Source of the DNA: Adenanthera pavonina
Taxonomy: Eukaryota > Streptophyta > Magnoliopsida > Fabales > Fabaceae
Assembly (NCBI GenBank): GCA_026686845.1
Contig: JAIVEN010000004.1
Span: 13,238,827-13,302,826, forward strand
Direction of reading: 5' to 3'
Length of the DNA stretch: 64,000 bases
In this document: positions 1 through 11,983 of the stretch, piece after piece
How the letters are laid out: each line of letters starts with the position of its first letter
How positions within the stretch are numbered: position 1 is the stretch's first letter
Notes under the pieces: generated by a model
Seen by the model: only the letters and a program-made list of their open reading frames with translations
Told to the model about the DNA's origin: nothing
The model's database searches: none
Position numbers and translations under genes: made by a program

Positions 1-793
1 GGTATGTATAACATCTTTAAAATGTTAGATAACTAAAAATGTATAGAAAATTTGTAAAATTAGGTAGATATCGTTTTGCGTGAAATATGGCAGAAAGATT
101 ATTTTTCCTAATTGGATAAAAAATGAGAAATTATATTTTTACCCCTAAAAATTATGAAAATTACATTTATGTCCCAAGCATAAATTTTTCACGTGGGGAA
201 GATAGGAATAAGGTTCTTAGGTAAAATTACACCTACGACCCAAAAATTTTAAAAATTATAAATTTACCTCGAGTTAAGGGTAATTTTGTAAATATATAAA
301 TATACTATCAAAATGAAGCTCTCAATGAGATGAGTCCAATAGTATATGACATTGATGGTTAATGTTAAAGGATGAAGAAATAATCAATGTCGAAGGTTAA
401 AAAATAACTTTATACTGATAAAGCTGCTTTTTAATCTGCAAAAGCTAAAAAGGTAAAAAGAAAAGCTATTTGACATAACAAAAGGAGTTTTGTTTAGACA
501 CAGGATAATAAAGTAATTTCAGATACAAGTTTAATTTAATCCTGTACTCATAAAGTGATTTTATACTGTAAAAGGTAACTTTACCAGTTCATGTATAAAG
601 TAACCGATACAGGGTATTATTGGACTCAAAAAATTATGCAGTATTTTGGAGATATTATCCCCGCATTTGGGATGCCATGTGGTAGCCATGTGCTTAATTT
701 TGAAGTCTTAATGGTTAAAAAAAGAGAAGACTTAATAATTAAGTTTTCTTAATTAATCATGATTAGCAAAAAGCAAGTGTGATTAAAGGCCAT

Positions 794-801
794 TATATAT
801 A
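794..801 (+). promoter_or_regulatory. TATA box of LTR G1
   Basis: TATATATA precedes a purine-rich transcribed-leader-like stretch (830-930). The same arrangement, TATA then AG-rich leader, recurs in the LTRs of C (51569) and D (54615) and, inverted, in E1 (49931-49938). Assignment is by position and composition only. Confidence 0.4.
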
Positions 802-3586
802 CTCTCTCCACACCATTTGCATGAGATATTCACAAAGAGGAGAGAGAAGCTATAGCATGGTGATGGAAGAAAGAAGGCTACGTGAAGAGGAAGAAAAATA
901 GGAGAAAAATAAGGCAAAAAAATTCCAAGAAATTGGTAACCAAGTTCCTCTCAATTTTCCAAGTGTTCTAGCATGGTTTTTGGGTAGTATAAGCTAGTTC
1001 TCTTGAATTTTCTCCTCCTCTTGCTGTTCATTTTCGACCTAAGCATGTTTAAGAGAGGGAAAGTTGTTTTTATACCATAAAATGAAGAGAAAGCATATGT
1101 ATTTACAAAACAAAGCAAGATAGGAAAGATTGAAGTAAGTTTTGTGAAAAATCAATTCTTTTCTTCTGAGAACAGATTTTTGGTCAGCATATTAGGCTAT
1201 CTTAGAGTGGGAATTTCATTAAGAACAAGTATGAGATTCAAGATTAAGATTAAGATAGAAAGTTTGAGTTTTTAGGGTTTCATGGAAGCTTTATATGATT
1301 AGTCATGAAATCAGTGGCTTGAGCAAGTGTTTAATGATGTTTAGGGACTTGAGGAAGCTTGGGAAAGCTAGAGGAAGCTTTGGTTTAAAGAGGAAAGCTA
1401 AGTGCAAACACCAAAGGTAGCTAAGTTTACATATTCTTGCTTATGTTATTTCATTGCTTTGCTTTGATGCAAATTGGTTTCCATATTGTGCATTGTGTTT
1501 TCTTGGCTGGTTTTGGCTGCAATATGAGGGGTTTTATTCTCCGGGATATCCATTTTCTAAGCCATTATGTAGCCGAAATTTTTATGACCTATATGGCAAT
1601 TTGTTGATTTATGTAATTTAATGTGCTCAAATGTGATTTTTTTATGTGAAATAAATAACATTATGCATGAATAAAACTTGCTACTGAGATTACCCCAATC
1701 TCATCCCCCAAAGCATCCTAAAAGTTAGGTTCAAGTTATAGCAATGGAGAAGTTGAGGAAAGGTAAAAGAAATGAAGAGAATAAAGAAGCATGCCTATTA
1801 AGCAATTTGTATACATTTTAATGTATCACTATGGCATTTGTGTAAAATCATACGTACTTTTGTAAGGCTGTGTTTAGCTGCCATTATGTTCTTTTGGAAC
1901 TCTTAAGATGTTATGGATATGTCATGAACAAGTTTGAGTAAAGTATATGATATATGATAATACTATTGCAATGAAATAACATAATCTGGCTTTAATGAGC
2001 AACAGATGGTTAAGCAAATATTGCCCATTCGAAATGTGATGTAACTTATAGGTGAAATATAACTAGACAATGAGGGCTTCCCAACAAGCCAAAGAGCATC
2101 TGAATTAGGCATGTGTACAATTTATTGTATATTTTTGAAGATAAGGGTTAAAATTGGATAGTGCTGAGAAAACTATGATTTTTACCATCTATACTATTTA
2201 TTTTAAAAGGCAGTAGAAATTTGTACAGAACTCAAAAAAATTTGTGGTACATATCCATGGAAAGATTTATGTCTTAAGTTTAATATGCTACTAGTTTGAA
2301 TACAATTGGAGCTATATAATAAGAGTTATGTCTATTTTCCCAAAACTGTTCCAGTAAAAGTTGTATTCAGACCCTTAATAATTTAAGATGATACTATGCC
2401 CTATTCTAGTTATATAAATGTATAAGAAAAATATGGCTGTAAGCAGACATACTTAGCTTTCCAGTGACATAAAGGATGCATGATTTGTGTAATATCCCTA
2501 TTTTTATGTAATGTTATAAAATGAATAAAATATGAGAAACGAAATGAGACCAAAAAGCTATATATACTCGAGTTTTAGAAGGAATTAATTTCTCATCTAA
2601 TTTTCAGAAGAAGTTATATTTTGTCCTTAATTGGAATTAATTTTTCATAAGGTTCTTAGTAGAAATTAATTCCAAAACTTATCCAGGAAAGTATGCAATA
2701 TACCACTTGAATGAGAGCTTGTCTCGAGCTTAGCGCAACAGTATAAGTATTGCATAATTGGGAGATCTAGATTAAGAAATAGATCAATTTGAAAGTTAAT
2801 GTGAATAGTGAAAAAGAAATAATAAAAAATTAATTTTTGGATAAAATTATAAGAAAGTACCCAAAAGAATGAATAATTACGTTTTTATCTAACTCAGGGG
2901 CAAAACGGACTTTTTTATATTAGAAGTAAAATGTGAATTTCATATTTAAATTTCAAGGAAAAAATATTGATATCATAAAATGCATAAGAAACTGGGAAAA
3001 ATGAAGAGACACTGTTAAGCGTAATAAGGGGCAAAGAGGTTACTTTTTCTGGGTAAACGGAAAAATGAGAAAATTATATTTTAGCCCCAAGAATTAAGAA
3101 TGCTTACAATTTAGTTCCTTAAGAATAGAGGTGTCAAATCGGGCTGGCCCGCCTCGGGCTAGGCCTAAATCGAGCCGGGCGTAAAAGCCCGATTTGACAT
3201 ACGGACTTGAAAATGCAAGCCCGAGCCCTTGGGATCGGGTCTACGAGCCGACCCGCGAGCTCTTTTATTTTTTATTTTTATATTTTTCATTTTTTAAATT
3301 TTTTTATATAATTATTTAAATTAAGGAAAATACTTATATATTTTTTCTTATATATTTTTTGTGTTGTTTTCCAATTAAAAGTTAATATGTGGATTATTTT
3401 TTAATACATTATAGATTTAGTCATTAATTATATATTAAAAATGTTAACTTCTTAAATATAAAAAAAATTAAAAAGGCTATATATTAAATTTTAATTGGAG
3501 AATAGTATGAAAAATATATAAGGAAAATATATTAGTTTAGTTCTTAAATTACTATAACTAATTATCATCATAATTGATCAAAAGCT

Positions 3587-5445
3587 TGTTAGCAAGGCTG
3601 ACTTCCCAAGAGGGGGGTGAATTGGAAGTCTGAGATTTTTCTGCACAAAGTGAAGTTAGTGAAGATATCACAGTATAATGAAAACAATGCGTAAAACAGA
3701 GCAAGGTGAAGGGTAGAGATAAAGAAAAGAGAACTCAGTGATTTATCCTGGTTCGGTCTATTCTCTTGACCTACATCCAGTCCCCAAGACACTTCTTGAG
3801 ATTTATCCACTATACAGCAAGAATTTCAGTGGGCTTCTTGCTAAAGCCACATTACATGAGTATGCTCTGTTTCTGAGCTCTCTCACACTCTCCAAGCACT
3901 TTCACTATGTGCTTCCCAATCCCCTTGTGAATACCCCTCACAAGTAAATCTATCTCCCAGATGAAGAATAGATTGATTACAATGAAATAACTCTCTTGTA
4001 AAGAGTGAATATGACAGATTAAGTACAAGTTTAGAAGTTAAGAGGGTAAAAGCTTTTGAGAAGAAGATTCAGCAGAAATTCAGTATATACAAGTTTGATT
4101 CATTACCCACAACTTCAAATGATGATGTGTTTATAGATTTAGGTCTCAAATATCCATTAGAGACTAAATCTATCCGTTGGGGAAGTTATTCAACTGTTAC
4201 TCTGAAAAACTATCCGTTTACCAACCGCATTTAATGTTTCTGACATACTGAAATTCGAATTTTGGTTGGCCAACAGACGAATTTCGAAGGAACCGAAGAT
4301 TAAAGCTTCCAACGTTACAGCACGAAGTTCATCTGTTCATGAAGTGAAATTCGAATTTTGAAACTTACAAAACATTTTCATAATGTGACATACGAATTTT
4401 CAAGAAGAAAGTTTTTCGGTTAAGTATGAACAGTGTTTTCAATTTTCTATAGTGCCTTCGAAATTCGAATTTTGGATCCCCAAAGTTCATCTGTCCATTG
4501 AACGTTTAAAGGGACACAGTAGATTACTTTCTTCGAAATTCAAATTTTGAAAGGGTGAAATTCGTCTGTCAGAGAAACTCTTTTCAGACTAATTTCATCA
4601 TTCGAATGTTGCAAATCTTTATCATTCGTATGTCAATGTTTCATTTCAATAGACTCAAGAACTTAGCTTCTGAAATTCGAATTTCAATGTTCAAAGTTCG
4701 TCTGTCAGAGAGCAATTTTGAAACTTAACTCACTCTTGATTTCAGGTGAACTTTAACATAGTTTCAGACGAATTTCTTCCATTTTCTCAAATTTTGTTTT
4801 GTTTGAAATTCGAATTTTGAAGACTCAAAGTTCGTCTGTTGTAAAGAAGTATCTTTCAGACTTATATGAAAATTCGAATGTTGGAACTTCAAAATTCGTC
4901 TGTCAGAGAGCATTTATCAAACTCAATTTCATTTTGATTTTAGATGCATTTTATCATAGTTTCAGACGAATTTCTTTGGTTTTTACAAACTTTATTTTAC
5001 TTGAAATTCGAATTTTAAAAGTGTGAAATTCGTCTGTTACAAAAGGCCTCTTTTCAGACTAGATGAAAATTTGAATTTTGGATAACCAAAATTCGTCTGA
5101 GAGAGAGCCATCTCTTCAGACTTATTCAGTTTTAGCTCGAAATTCTAATTTCCAAAGGCAAAGTTCGAATTTTCAACTTGACAGTTTAGTTTAAACTTTC
5201 AACCTTCGTCTGTTTGTGGGTGTTTTTCAAATATTCAAAGATTTAACATAAAATTAAAGTTTGAAAACATCTTTTCTTTAAATCAAAATCTTTTACCCAA
5301 TCATACCAAAAACTAAAGATCCTACAAGAGATCTAACAGCAAATGCTCAGAAAATCTTCACTTGAAACAGCTTTGTTCTTCTTTGATATCTTCAATCCAA
5401 ACTCTTGAGTGTTGGTTTAAAATCATCAAAACTCTTGATTCAATA
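3587..5445 (-). repeat. 3' LTR of Sirevirus A
   Basis: 1859 bp, the mate of 13194-15052. Read on the minus strand it begins with TATTGAATCAAG (TG decayed to TA) at 5445 and ends at 3587 with GCTAACA. It holds the motif array of alternating TTCGTCTG and ATTCGAATT words (about 4240-5210), AACGG/CCGTT boxes (about 4150-4235) and a TATA-like TATAAAC near 4130. The 5' LTR has TATAAAT at that place. A conserved block, seen here as TGACCTACATCCAGTCCCC, lies at 3767-3785. Confidence 0.95.
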
Positions 5446-5459
5446 TTCTCCCCCTTTTT
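5446..5459 (-). other. Polypurine tract of Sirevirus A
   Basis: On the minus strand this reads AAAAAGGGGGAGAA and abuts the 3' LTR. It is the expected start point for plus-strand DNA synthesis by reverse transcriptase. Confidence 0.9.
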
Positions 5460-5728
5460 GATGATGACAAAACAACTCACAAACTGGATTAGTACTTGGG
5501 TTTGCTTTCACAAGCTCCCCCTCAACATATGCATAAGATATCAAAACGACAGATTAAGTGAAGAGATTCAAAGCCCAAAATATTGCAACCAAGAACATAA
5601 TATATATAATCAAACTGTTGCAATACATATTCCAATTAAGGAGCAGTTCAAAAAAAATAAATAAATTAAACAACCAATCAATTCAAAACAAGATACAACA
5701 AGAAGATTTAGCCTAAGATCTAAAAACA
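5460..5728 (-). other. Non-coding 3' region of Sirevirus A with an extra polypurine-like tract
   Basis: About 270 bp between the ORF3 stop and the polypurine tract, with no credible coding capacity. At 5512-5526 the minus strand carries a second purine tract, GAGGGGGAGCTT; the matching place in element B is 34665-34680. Confidence 0.7.
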
Positions 5729-7930
5729 TCACTCCTTCTTTAGCTTAGACTTCTTGCTGTAAGTCTTTCCTTTTCCAGAAGGCTCAGCAGATTTTCCAGC
5801 TTGCTTAGTCCCAGTTTGCTTTATCTTCTCCCCCTTTTTGGCATCAGCAGGAGGTCCAGCAAAGTCCATTGGAGGAGGTATCTGAGTGAGAGGAATAGCA
5901 CAAAGAGGGACAGGAGCAAAAGGAATCTCTGACTGAACTGGTACAGGGTGCTCAGCAGGCTCAGGGTTATCTTCTTCATCATCATCATCAGAGACCTCAA
6001 GTAGCTCTTGCATTTCCTGCCTGGACAGAGCTAGCCAAGCTCTCTGTTCCTCTGATAGCCCATAAGCAGCAAGAGGATGGGAGGCTGGTTCAGCAGGAGC
6101 AAACATTTCTTCCAGCCTTCTCCTTTGAGCTTGCAGCAGAGCATTGTGAGCAATGGCAAGATAATCAATAACAGGTACAATGCTCCTTTCCTCATTGCTT
6201 GCTTCTCCTGGCATAGAAGAGGTTGAAATGGCTGTAACCAGTCTTTCAACTTGCTCTGATTCTTGAATGGATAGAATTGAATCCGGAGCATCTTCTTACA
6301 TAGGCTCAAGAGGGCTTGTCTGCTGAAGTCCTTCTTCTTCCAATCCATAGTCCAGGGGTGGACCATGACTTAGTGTCCTTATTGCACCAGCACCATTTGT
6401 ATCATCATCATGGTCAGAGGAGTCAATCTCAAAGGGGCTTGGAGGCTCAGGAGTTGGAGATAGAGTAGGCTCAGGGACACCAGGCTGAGGTGGAGCGGAA
6501 GTGGTAGGAATTGCATTTCTTATTTCTTCATAAGCATCAGCCACCACCTTCATGTTCACAGCCAACTGATGGATCTGATCTTGTAGATGAGCAAATTTGG
6601 CATTTTGCTCATCCCTAATGCTGAGAATGAGTGTTGACAAACTGTCAAACAACTCAGTGATCTCGGTTGGCTTGGCCTGTGAAGAGGGAGTGAAGGGAGG
6701 GTGAGTAGGTCTGGAGGAAGATGGAATGGGCTGAGAAGGCTGAGGTACAGATTTGCCAGGGGCCTCAGAAGTGCCTTCTTGTTGGAGGGTAGCATCAGCA
6801 GCAAAGAACAAATCTTCAGATTTCCCTGCTCCCTTTCCAACCCATCTGCCTTCATCTCTTTCAATACCCATCCTTTGCAGTTCCTCTTCTTTAAATGCCT
6901 CTGTGAGTTTCCCTTTCCCCTTTTCAATGTGTTGAATCCTGGCATATTGCAGGATTCTTGAAATAATTGCTGCATAGGGGAGTGTGGAATCCTTCCTCTG
7001 ATCTCTTTCCTTTATCATTCTCTGGAGGATGATATGACCCATGTTAATCAGCTTCCCACGAATGATAGCAGTCATCACATGAGCCTCTGCCCTTGTTATC
7101 AAATTGAAGCTGCCACCCTTGTTGAATATGATCCTGGACACTATGTAGTGCAGGATCCTTACTTGTACACTGAAGTCTGTGGGCTTCAACTGATTTATTG
7201 TTGGCCTGTTTTCCCTTCTCCTGAATAAGGTGTCCAAGATGGTGCTCTCTTTGTAGTTCAGAAAGGATCCACCTTCTTCATCAGCTGTGCTTGCCTCATC
7301 CATGTATCCAGAGCCTGTGATGTCAATTTTCAGCCCATCTTGTCCTGGAATTTCCAGCACTTCATTGAAGGTTTCATCAGCAAGCCAAATGGTCCTTGAT
7401 CTCAAGTTGACCTCTCATTTTATTTTCTTGTTGTTGTATTGAAGAGAGGCATACCAAGTCTTTACTACCTCATCATCATATTTTTCAGCAATTTCCAACA
7501 GATTCTTATATCTTAACAACCATATTCCAGCATCAAAGTTGTTAGATATTAAGAATTGTTCCATATTCACACAGTAAGGTTTGATTACCTTCTTGTTGGA
7601 AAACTTGGTAGTGTATTCTTCTTGAATCTCAGGAGTGCTCCACAGTGGCAGTGTAGTCATTTCATACTCTCCAGATTCAGTAGAAGAGGAGGAAGCAACA
7701 GCAGAGACAGAAGGAACTGGAACCGAAGGTTCTGCAGTTTTTGGTGAGGAAGGTCCTGCTTTCTGAGATTCTACTTTAGATGATGATTTCTGGCGTTTAG
7801 AAGGGATAGCTTTACTGGGTTCGGCCTTTCTCTTGGATTTCTCTCCTTCCTTTGTGGCATGTTGAGATTTGACCATTCTTTTTGGCCGAGTTCCAGCTTG
7901 TCCTGTTCCAGGGATCTTTACTCTCACCAT
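5729..7930 (-). pseudogene. ORF3 of Sirevirus A, Transposase_32-like protein (two nonsense codons)
   Basis: A 734-codon sense-strand ORF downstream of pol, in the place where some Sireviruses carry an env-like gene. One reading frame runs throughout, broken only by TGA at 7415-7417 (codon 172, TGG in element B) and TAA at 6296-6298 (codon 545, CAA in B). Residues 1-60 are basic with a nuclear-localisation-like stretch (KRKAEPSK, KRQKSSSK). Residues about 255-335 (VRILHYIVSRII, AEAHVMTAIIRG, GHIIL, LPYAAIISRIL) resemble, from memory, the Pfam domain Transposase_32, putative plant transposon protein. A proline/serine-rich linker, a heptad-like segment (about 430-485), an acidic patch near 645 (SDDDDEED) and a Lys-rich C-terminus follow. 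I see no signal peptide or membrane segment, so env-like is positional only. Function unknown. Confidence 0.85.
5826..5839 (-). other. Polypurine-tract copy inside the 3' end of ORF3 (A)
   Basis: The minus strand reads AAAAAGGGGGAGAA, identical to the functional tract at 5446-5459, but lies within the ORF3 codons for AKKGEK. The same copy is in element B (34340-34353). Confidence 0.75.
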
Positions 7931-8926
7931 TTTTCAGTGGAATGATGCAGAATGTGGCTTGGATTTGATTTATAGGATGCGAATGGAAGTTTAAACGGTG
8001 AAGAATGATGGTTTTTGGACAGGAGTTAAGAGGATTAAAGAGAGAATCAGAACAGATTTAGAGAGGTTACAAATAGGGTTGCGTCTGTTCTGAGGAAAAC
8101 CGTTGCATTTAACATGTGTAACCGTCTGACAGACGAACTTTGAGGGGTCAAAATTTGAACTTCGGGCAGTTACAAGTTAAACCGTTCAGCACAGCTTACT
8201 GACAGATGAATTTTCATCTTGAAAGTTCTTCTGACAGTGGCTTGAAACAAGCAATACAAGCATAACAGACGAATTTTGTTTCACCAAAGTTTGAATGTTG
8301 AAAAGAAAAAGGCAGGCATCAATCAAACCATCATTCAACAGACGAACTAATCATGCAGAACTACATCTTTCAAGAATTCAACATGGAGGACATGATTCAA
8401 CAGACGAATTTTGAACTGAAAATTCGGATTTTTCAACTTTTGTCAAGATTGTCCAACATTCGTATGTTAAGAAGTAATTACTTGTGTAGCAGTGATGGAC
8501 AAACATAACTTTGAAATTTCTGATTTTGAAAATTCGAACTTTCAAGTTTCAACAGACGAATTTCGAGGCATTACTGAAAGCTGTTCCAAGGCATAACTGG
8601 TCAAAGTTCGTCTGTTGGTCAACTAAAATTCGAATGTTGACCATGTTGATTAGTTCAAAAGCACATATTATGAACCAAAATACGTCTAACACACATTAAA
8701 AAGCGAATTTCATCTTTAAAAACTTACAGAATGGATCCAAAACTTAGAATTTACATCATCTACTCCATTTTCTGGTTATTCCATTCTGACGTGCTCCAAT
8801 CTTCAAGTTTATTGTCATTGATTTTCACAAGGAGCACCTGCACCTCAAATTAAACATACTCCGATGCTCAAGTTAGAATTGATTCTAATATTGAAAATTA
8901 TAAAGACAGAATTTCACGGAAATATC
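7931..8926 (-). repeat. pol-ORF3 spacer with motif array (Sirevirus A)
   Basis: A 1-kb non-coding spacer between the RNase H stop and ORF3. It holds repeated CAGACGAA/TTCGTCTG words (8130, 8270, 8339, 8400, 8552, 8607), each near AAATTTGAA or ATTCGAA words. The same composite array is in the LTRs. The part nearest pol (8741-8926) carries no array. The part nearest ORF3 carries AACGG/CCGTT boxes and the TATA box. Confidence 0.8.
7968..7974 (-). promoter_or_regulatory. TATA box just upstream of ORF3 (A)
   Basis: The minus strand reads CCTATAAATC, ending 37 nt before the ORF3 ATG (7930-7928). Together with CCGTT-type boxes at 7994-7998 and about 8098-8125 and the motif array further upstream, it copies the layout of the LTR promoter. 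In element B the same place reads CATAAAC (32212-32218), a decayed form. Confidence 0.5.
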
Positions 8927-11827
8927 TTACAGTTCATTGGGATTTACCATTCCCAATTCTCTCTTTATTTTGCAAAGCCTGTCTTCTGTTAGAGGTTTTG
9001 TGAGTATATCAGCAACTTGATCCTCTGTTGGGATGTACTCCAATCTGACTTCTCCTTTCAGAGCGTGATCTCTTATGAAGTGGTGCCTAACTTCAATATG
9101 CTTTGTCCTTGAATGCATGATAGGATTCTTGGTGATATTTATAGCACTTTGGTTGTCACACATGATTGATATCTCTTTTATTTTAACCTCAAGATCTTCA
9201 AGTTGCTGTTTAATCCAGATGACTTGGGCACAACAGCTTCCAGCTACAACATACTCAGCTTCTGCAGTAGATAAGGCCACACTGTTTTGCTTTTTGCTGA
9301 ACCATGAAACTAGGGATCCTCCAAGGAACTGACAGGTTCCACTTGTGCTTTTTCTGTCAGTCTTAGATCCTGCAAAATCAGCATCAGTGTATCCTTTGAG
9401 GTCTTCTCCATTGCCTTTTGGATACCAAAGACCCATCTGTAATGTTCCAATAAGATATCTAAAAATTCTTTTCACAGCTGTTGCATGGGATTCTTTGGGG
9501 CATGATTGGAACCTTGCACACATGCAGACACTGAACATAATGTCAGGTCTGCTGGCAGTTAAGTACAGCAGGGATCCAATCATTTTTCTGTACTGAGTAA
9601 TGTCAAACATCTTCCCATTCTCATCCATATCCAGTTTGGTTGCAGTAGCCATAGGTGTTCCCATTGGCTTGGCATTCTCCATTCCAAACTTCTTTAGCAG
9701 CTCCTTTAGATACTTGGATTGACTAAGAAAGATACCATCACCTTGCTGTTTAATTTTCAATCCGAGGAAGAAGTTGAGTTCACCCATCATAGACATCTCG
9801 AATTCTCCCTGCATTAACTTAGAAAATTTCTTGCAAGGAGCCTCATTAGTAGCACCAAAAATAATATCATCAACATAGATTTGAGCAATTAGTAAGTCTT
9901 TATTTTCTTTTTTAGTAAATAAGGTTGTGTCAACTTTGCCTCTGTTAAACCCCTTTTCAGTCAGAAAATTGCTCAGTCTCTCATACCATGCTCTAGGGGC
10001 CTGCTTTAACCCATAAAGAGCTTTCTTCAATTTATAAACATGGTTTGGTTTTGTAGAATCCTCAAAACCTGGAGGCTGATCTACATAAACTTCTTCCATG
10101 ATATATCCATTCAGAAAGGCACTTTTTATATCCATTTGATATAATAAAATATTTTTCATGCATGCATATGCTAGCAGTATTCTTATAGCTTCTAGTCTAG
10201 CTACTGGTGCAAAGGTTTCTTCAAAATCAATACCTTCTTCCTGATTATACCCTTTAGCAACCAGTCTAGCTTTATTTCTGATTATTGTCCCAGATTCATC
10301 AAGTTTGTTTCTAAAGACCCATTTAGTTCCAATAACAGAATGATTTTTGGGTCTGGGCACTAGATCCCAAACTTGATTTCTTTCAAATTGATTTAATTCA
10401 TCTTGCATAGCCATAATTCAATATTCATCAGTTAAGGCTTCTTCAGCACATTTGGGTTCAATTTCAGAAATGAAAGCACAGTTGAGCATTTGATCCCTTA
10501 ACTGTTTTTTGGTTTTGACTTTCTCTTGAACATTCCCTATTACTTGATCAACAGGGTGATTCCTTTGATATCTCCAAGCTCTAGGGAGTTCTTGAGTTAT
10601 TTCTTCATTATTTTCTTCATTAAACTCTTGCTCCTGGATATCTTCCTCTGTGTCAACAGATTCAGATATCTTTGGAGATTCAGTTTTACTTTTGTCAGAA
10701 ATTCCCAGTTTTTCAAAATTGATAGTAAGATCATCCTTATTGGTAACATATTTTGAAACAGTTTCATTTTCAATGAAAACCACATGCACTGATTCTTCTA
10801 CTACATTTGATCTTTTATTATAAACCCTATAAGCCTTACTCCTACTTGAATAGCCCAAAAATATACCTTCATCGGATTTGGCATCAAACTTACCCAGATT
10901 TTCTTTCCCATTGTTGTGAATGAAGCATTTGCACCCGAACACATGGAGATGTGACATATTTGGCTTTCTTCCCTTGTACAGCTCATAAGGAGTCTTCCCA
11001 AGGATTGGTCTGATGTAGGCTCTGTTTATGATGTAACTTGCTGTATTCACTGCATCAGCCCAGAACACTTGAGAGAGTTCCTTCTCATTCAGCATAGCTC
11101 TAGCCATCTCTCCAATGGTTCTGTTCTTCCTTTCCACTACTCCATTTTGTTGAGGAGTTCTTGGTGCTGAGAAGTTGTGGTTAATCCCATGCTCATTGCA
11201 GTACTCCAGGAAGTATGCATTTTCAAATTCTCCTCCATGGTCAGACCTGATAGACACAATAGAAATACGTTTCTCATTTTGCACTTTCTTAGCTAAGGTT
11301 ACAAATGCATCAAAGGTATCACTTTTAGAGGAAAGAAGTAATGTCCAAGTGAATCTAGAGTAATCATCTACAATTACAAGCACATACAGATTACCACCAA
11401 GACTTTTCACCCTGGATGGTCCAATTAAGTCCATATGCAACAATTCAAGTGGTCTTGTTGTGGTAACTACATTTTTAGATCTGAAGGATGATTTAGTTTG
11501 TTTTCCTCTTAGGCATGCATCACATTCTTTATCCTTTTCAAAAGATATTTTAGGAAGACCAGTCACTAGCTCATTTTTAATCAGTTTAGATAATTGATTC
11601 ATGTTAACATGAGCTAATCTCCTATGCCATAGCCAACTATCATTATCCTGACTAATTAAACATACAGAGTCCAAGGGAGGAAGCTCATCAAGGTCAATAG
11701 TATAACAGTTACCATCCCTTTGAGCTTTGAGGATTACTTTGTGATCACTTTTTCTGATGACCAGGCAAAACTTTAAGTCAAACAACACCCAGTTTCCTTT
11801 GTCACAAGTCTGACTCACGCTTAGCAA
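8927..11827 (-). pseudogene. pol: pol of Sirevirus A: integrase, reverse transcriptase, RNase H (protease deleted)
   Basis: One frame from LLSVSQTCDKG to GMVNPNEL, broken by a single TGA at 10415-10417, very likely a former TGG. Order: GAG-pre-integrase HHCC finger (WHRRLAHVN ... CDACLRGKQ); integrase core with Asp in HMDLIGP, Asp in RSDHGGEF and Glu in VVERKNRT; a linker; RT starting near VIGTKWVFRNK with catalytic YVDDIIFG; and RNase H (DADFAGS, STAEAEY, CDNQSAI, RTKHIEVRHHFI). The protease and its upstream region are missing through a deletion at 11827/11828. Apart from that break and one stop, the enzyme domains look full-length. Encodes reverse transcription and integration functions acting in the virus-like particle. 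Confidence 0.93.
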
Positions 11828-11983
11828 GTTTAGTGCATGAGGTACAACAAACAGACTCAGTAGGAGGTAAAGAGGCAATTTCAGAAACTATGGTTTGAGA
11901 TTCCAGCTTATTTATCTTTTTCTTTGCTAATTTCAGTTCTTTAGCAACTTTAATGAATTCATCATGAAGCTCATGAAATGCAT
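11828..11983 (-). pseudogene. Out-of-frame gag C-terminal remnant and deletion junction (A)
   Basis: After the gag frameshift (one T fewer than element B near 12003) the remaining gag sequence (ELKLAKKKINK words in another frame) continues to about 11835. It then jumps straight to the pol words LLSVSQTCDKG. Compared with B (27648 to 28372) about 720 bp are missing: the gag C-terminus, the second zinc knuckle, the gag-pol boundary and the protease. Short similar words at the two edges (ACTT/TTGCT) suggest a microhomology-type deletion or template jump. Confidence 0.85.

Noticed and set aside
3738..3947. A 69-codon open frame repeated at 3738, 13345 and 25920 (antisense to the Sirevirus)
   Set aside because: It recurs only because it lies in LTR copies; conservation follows a short nucleotide block and there is no independent sign of coding.
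5729..7930. ORF3 as a true envelope protein
   Set aside because: No signal peptide, transmembrane segment or cleavage-site-like pattern can be seen; only the position is env-like.
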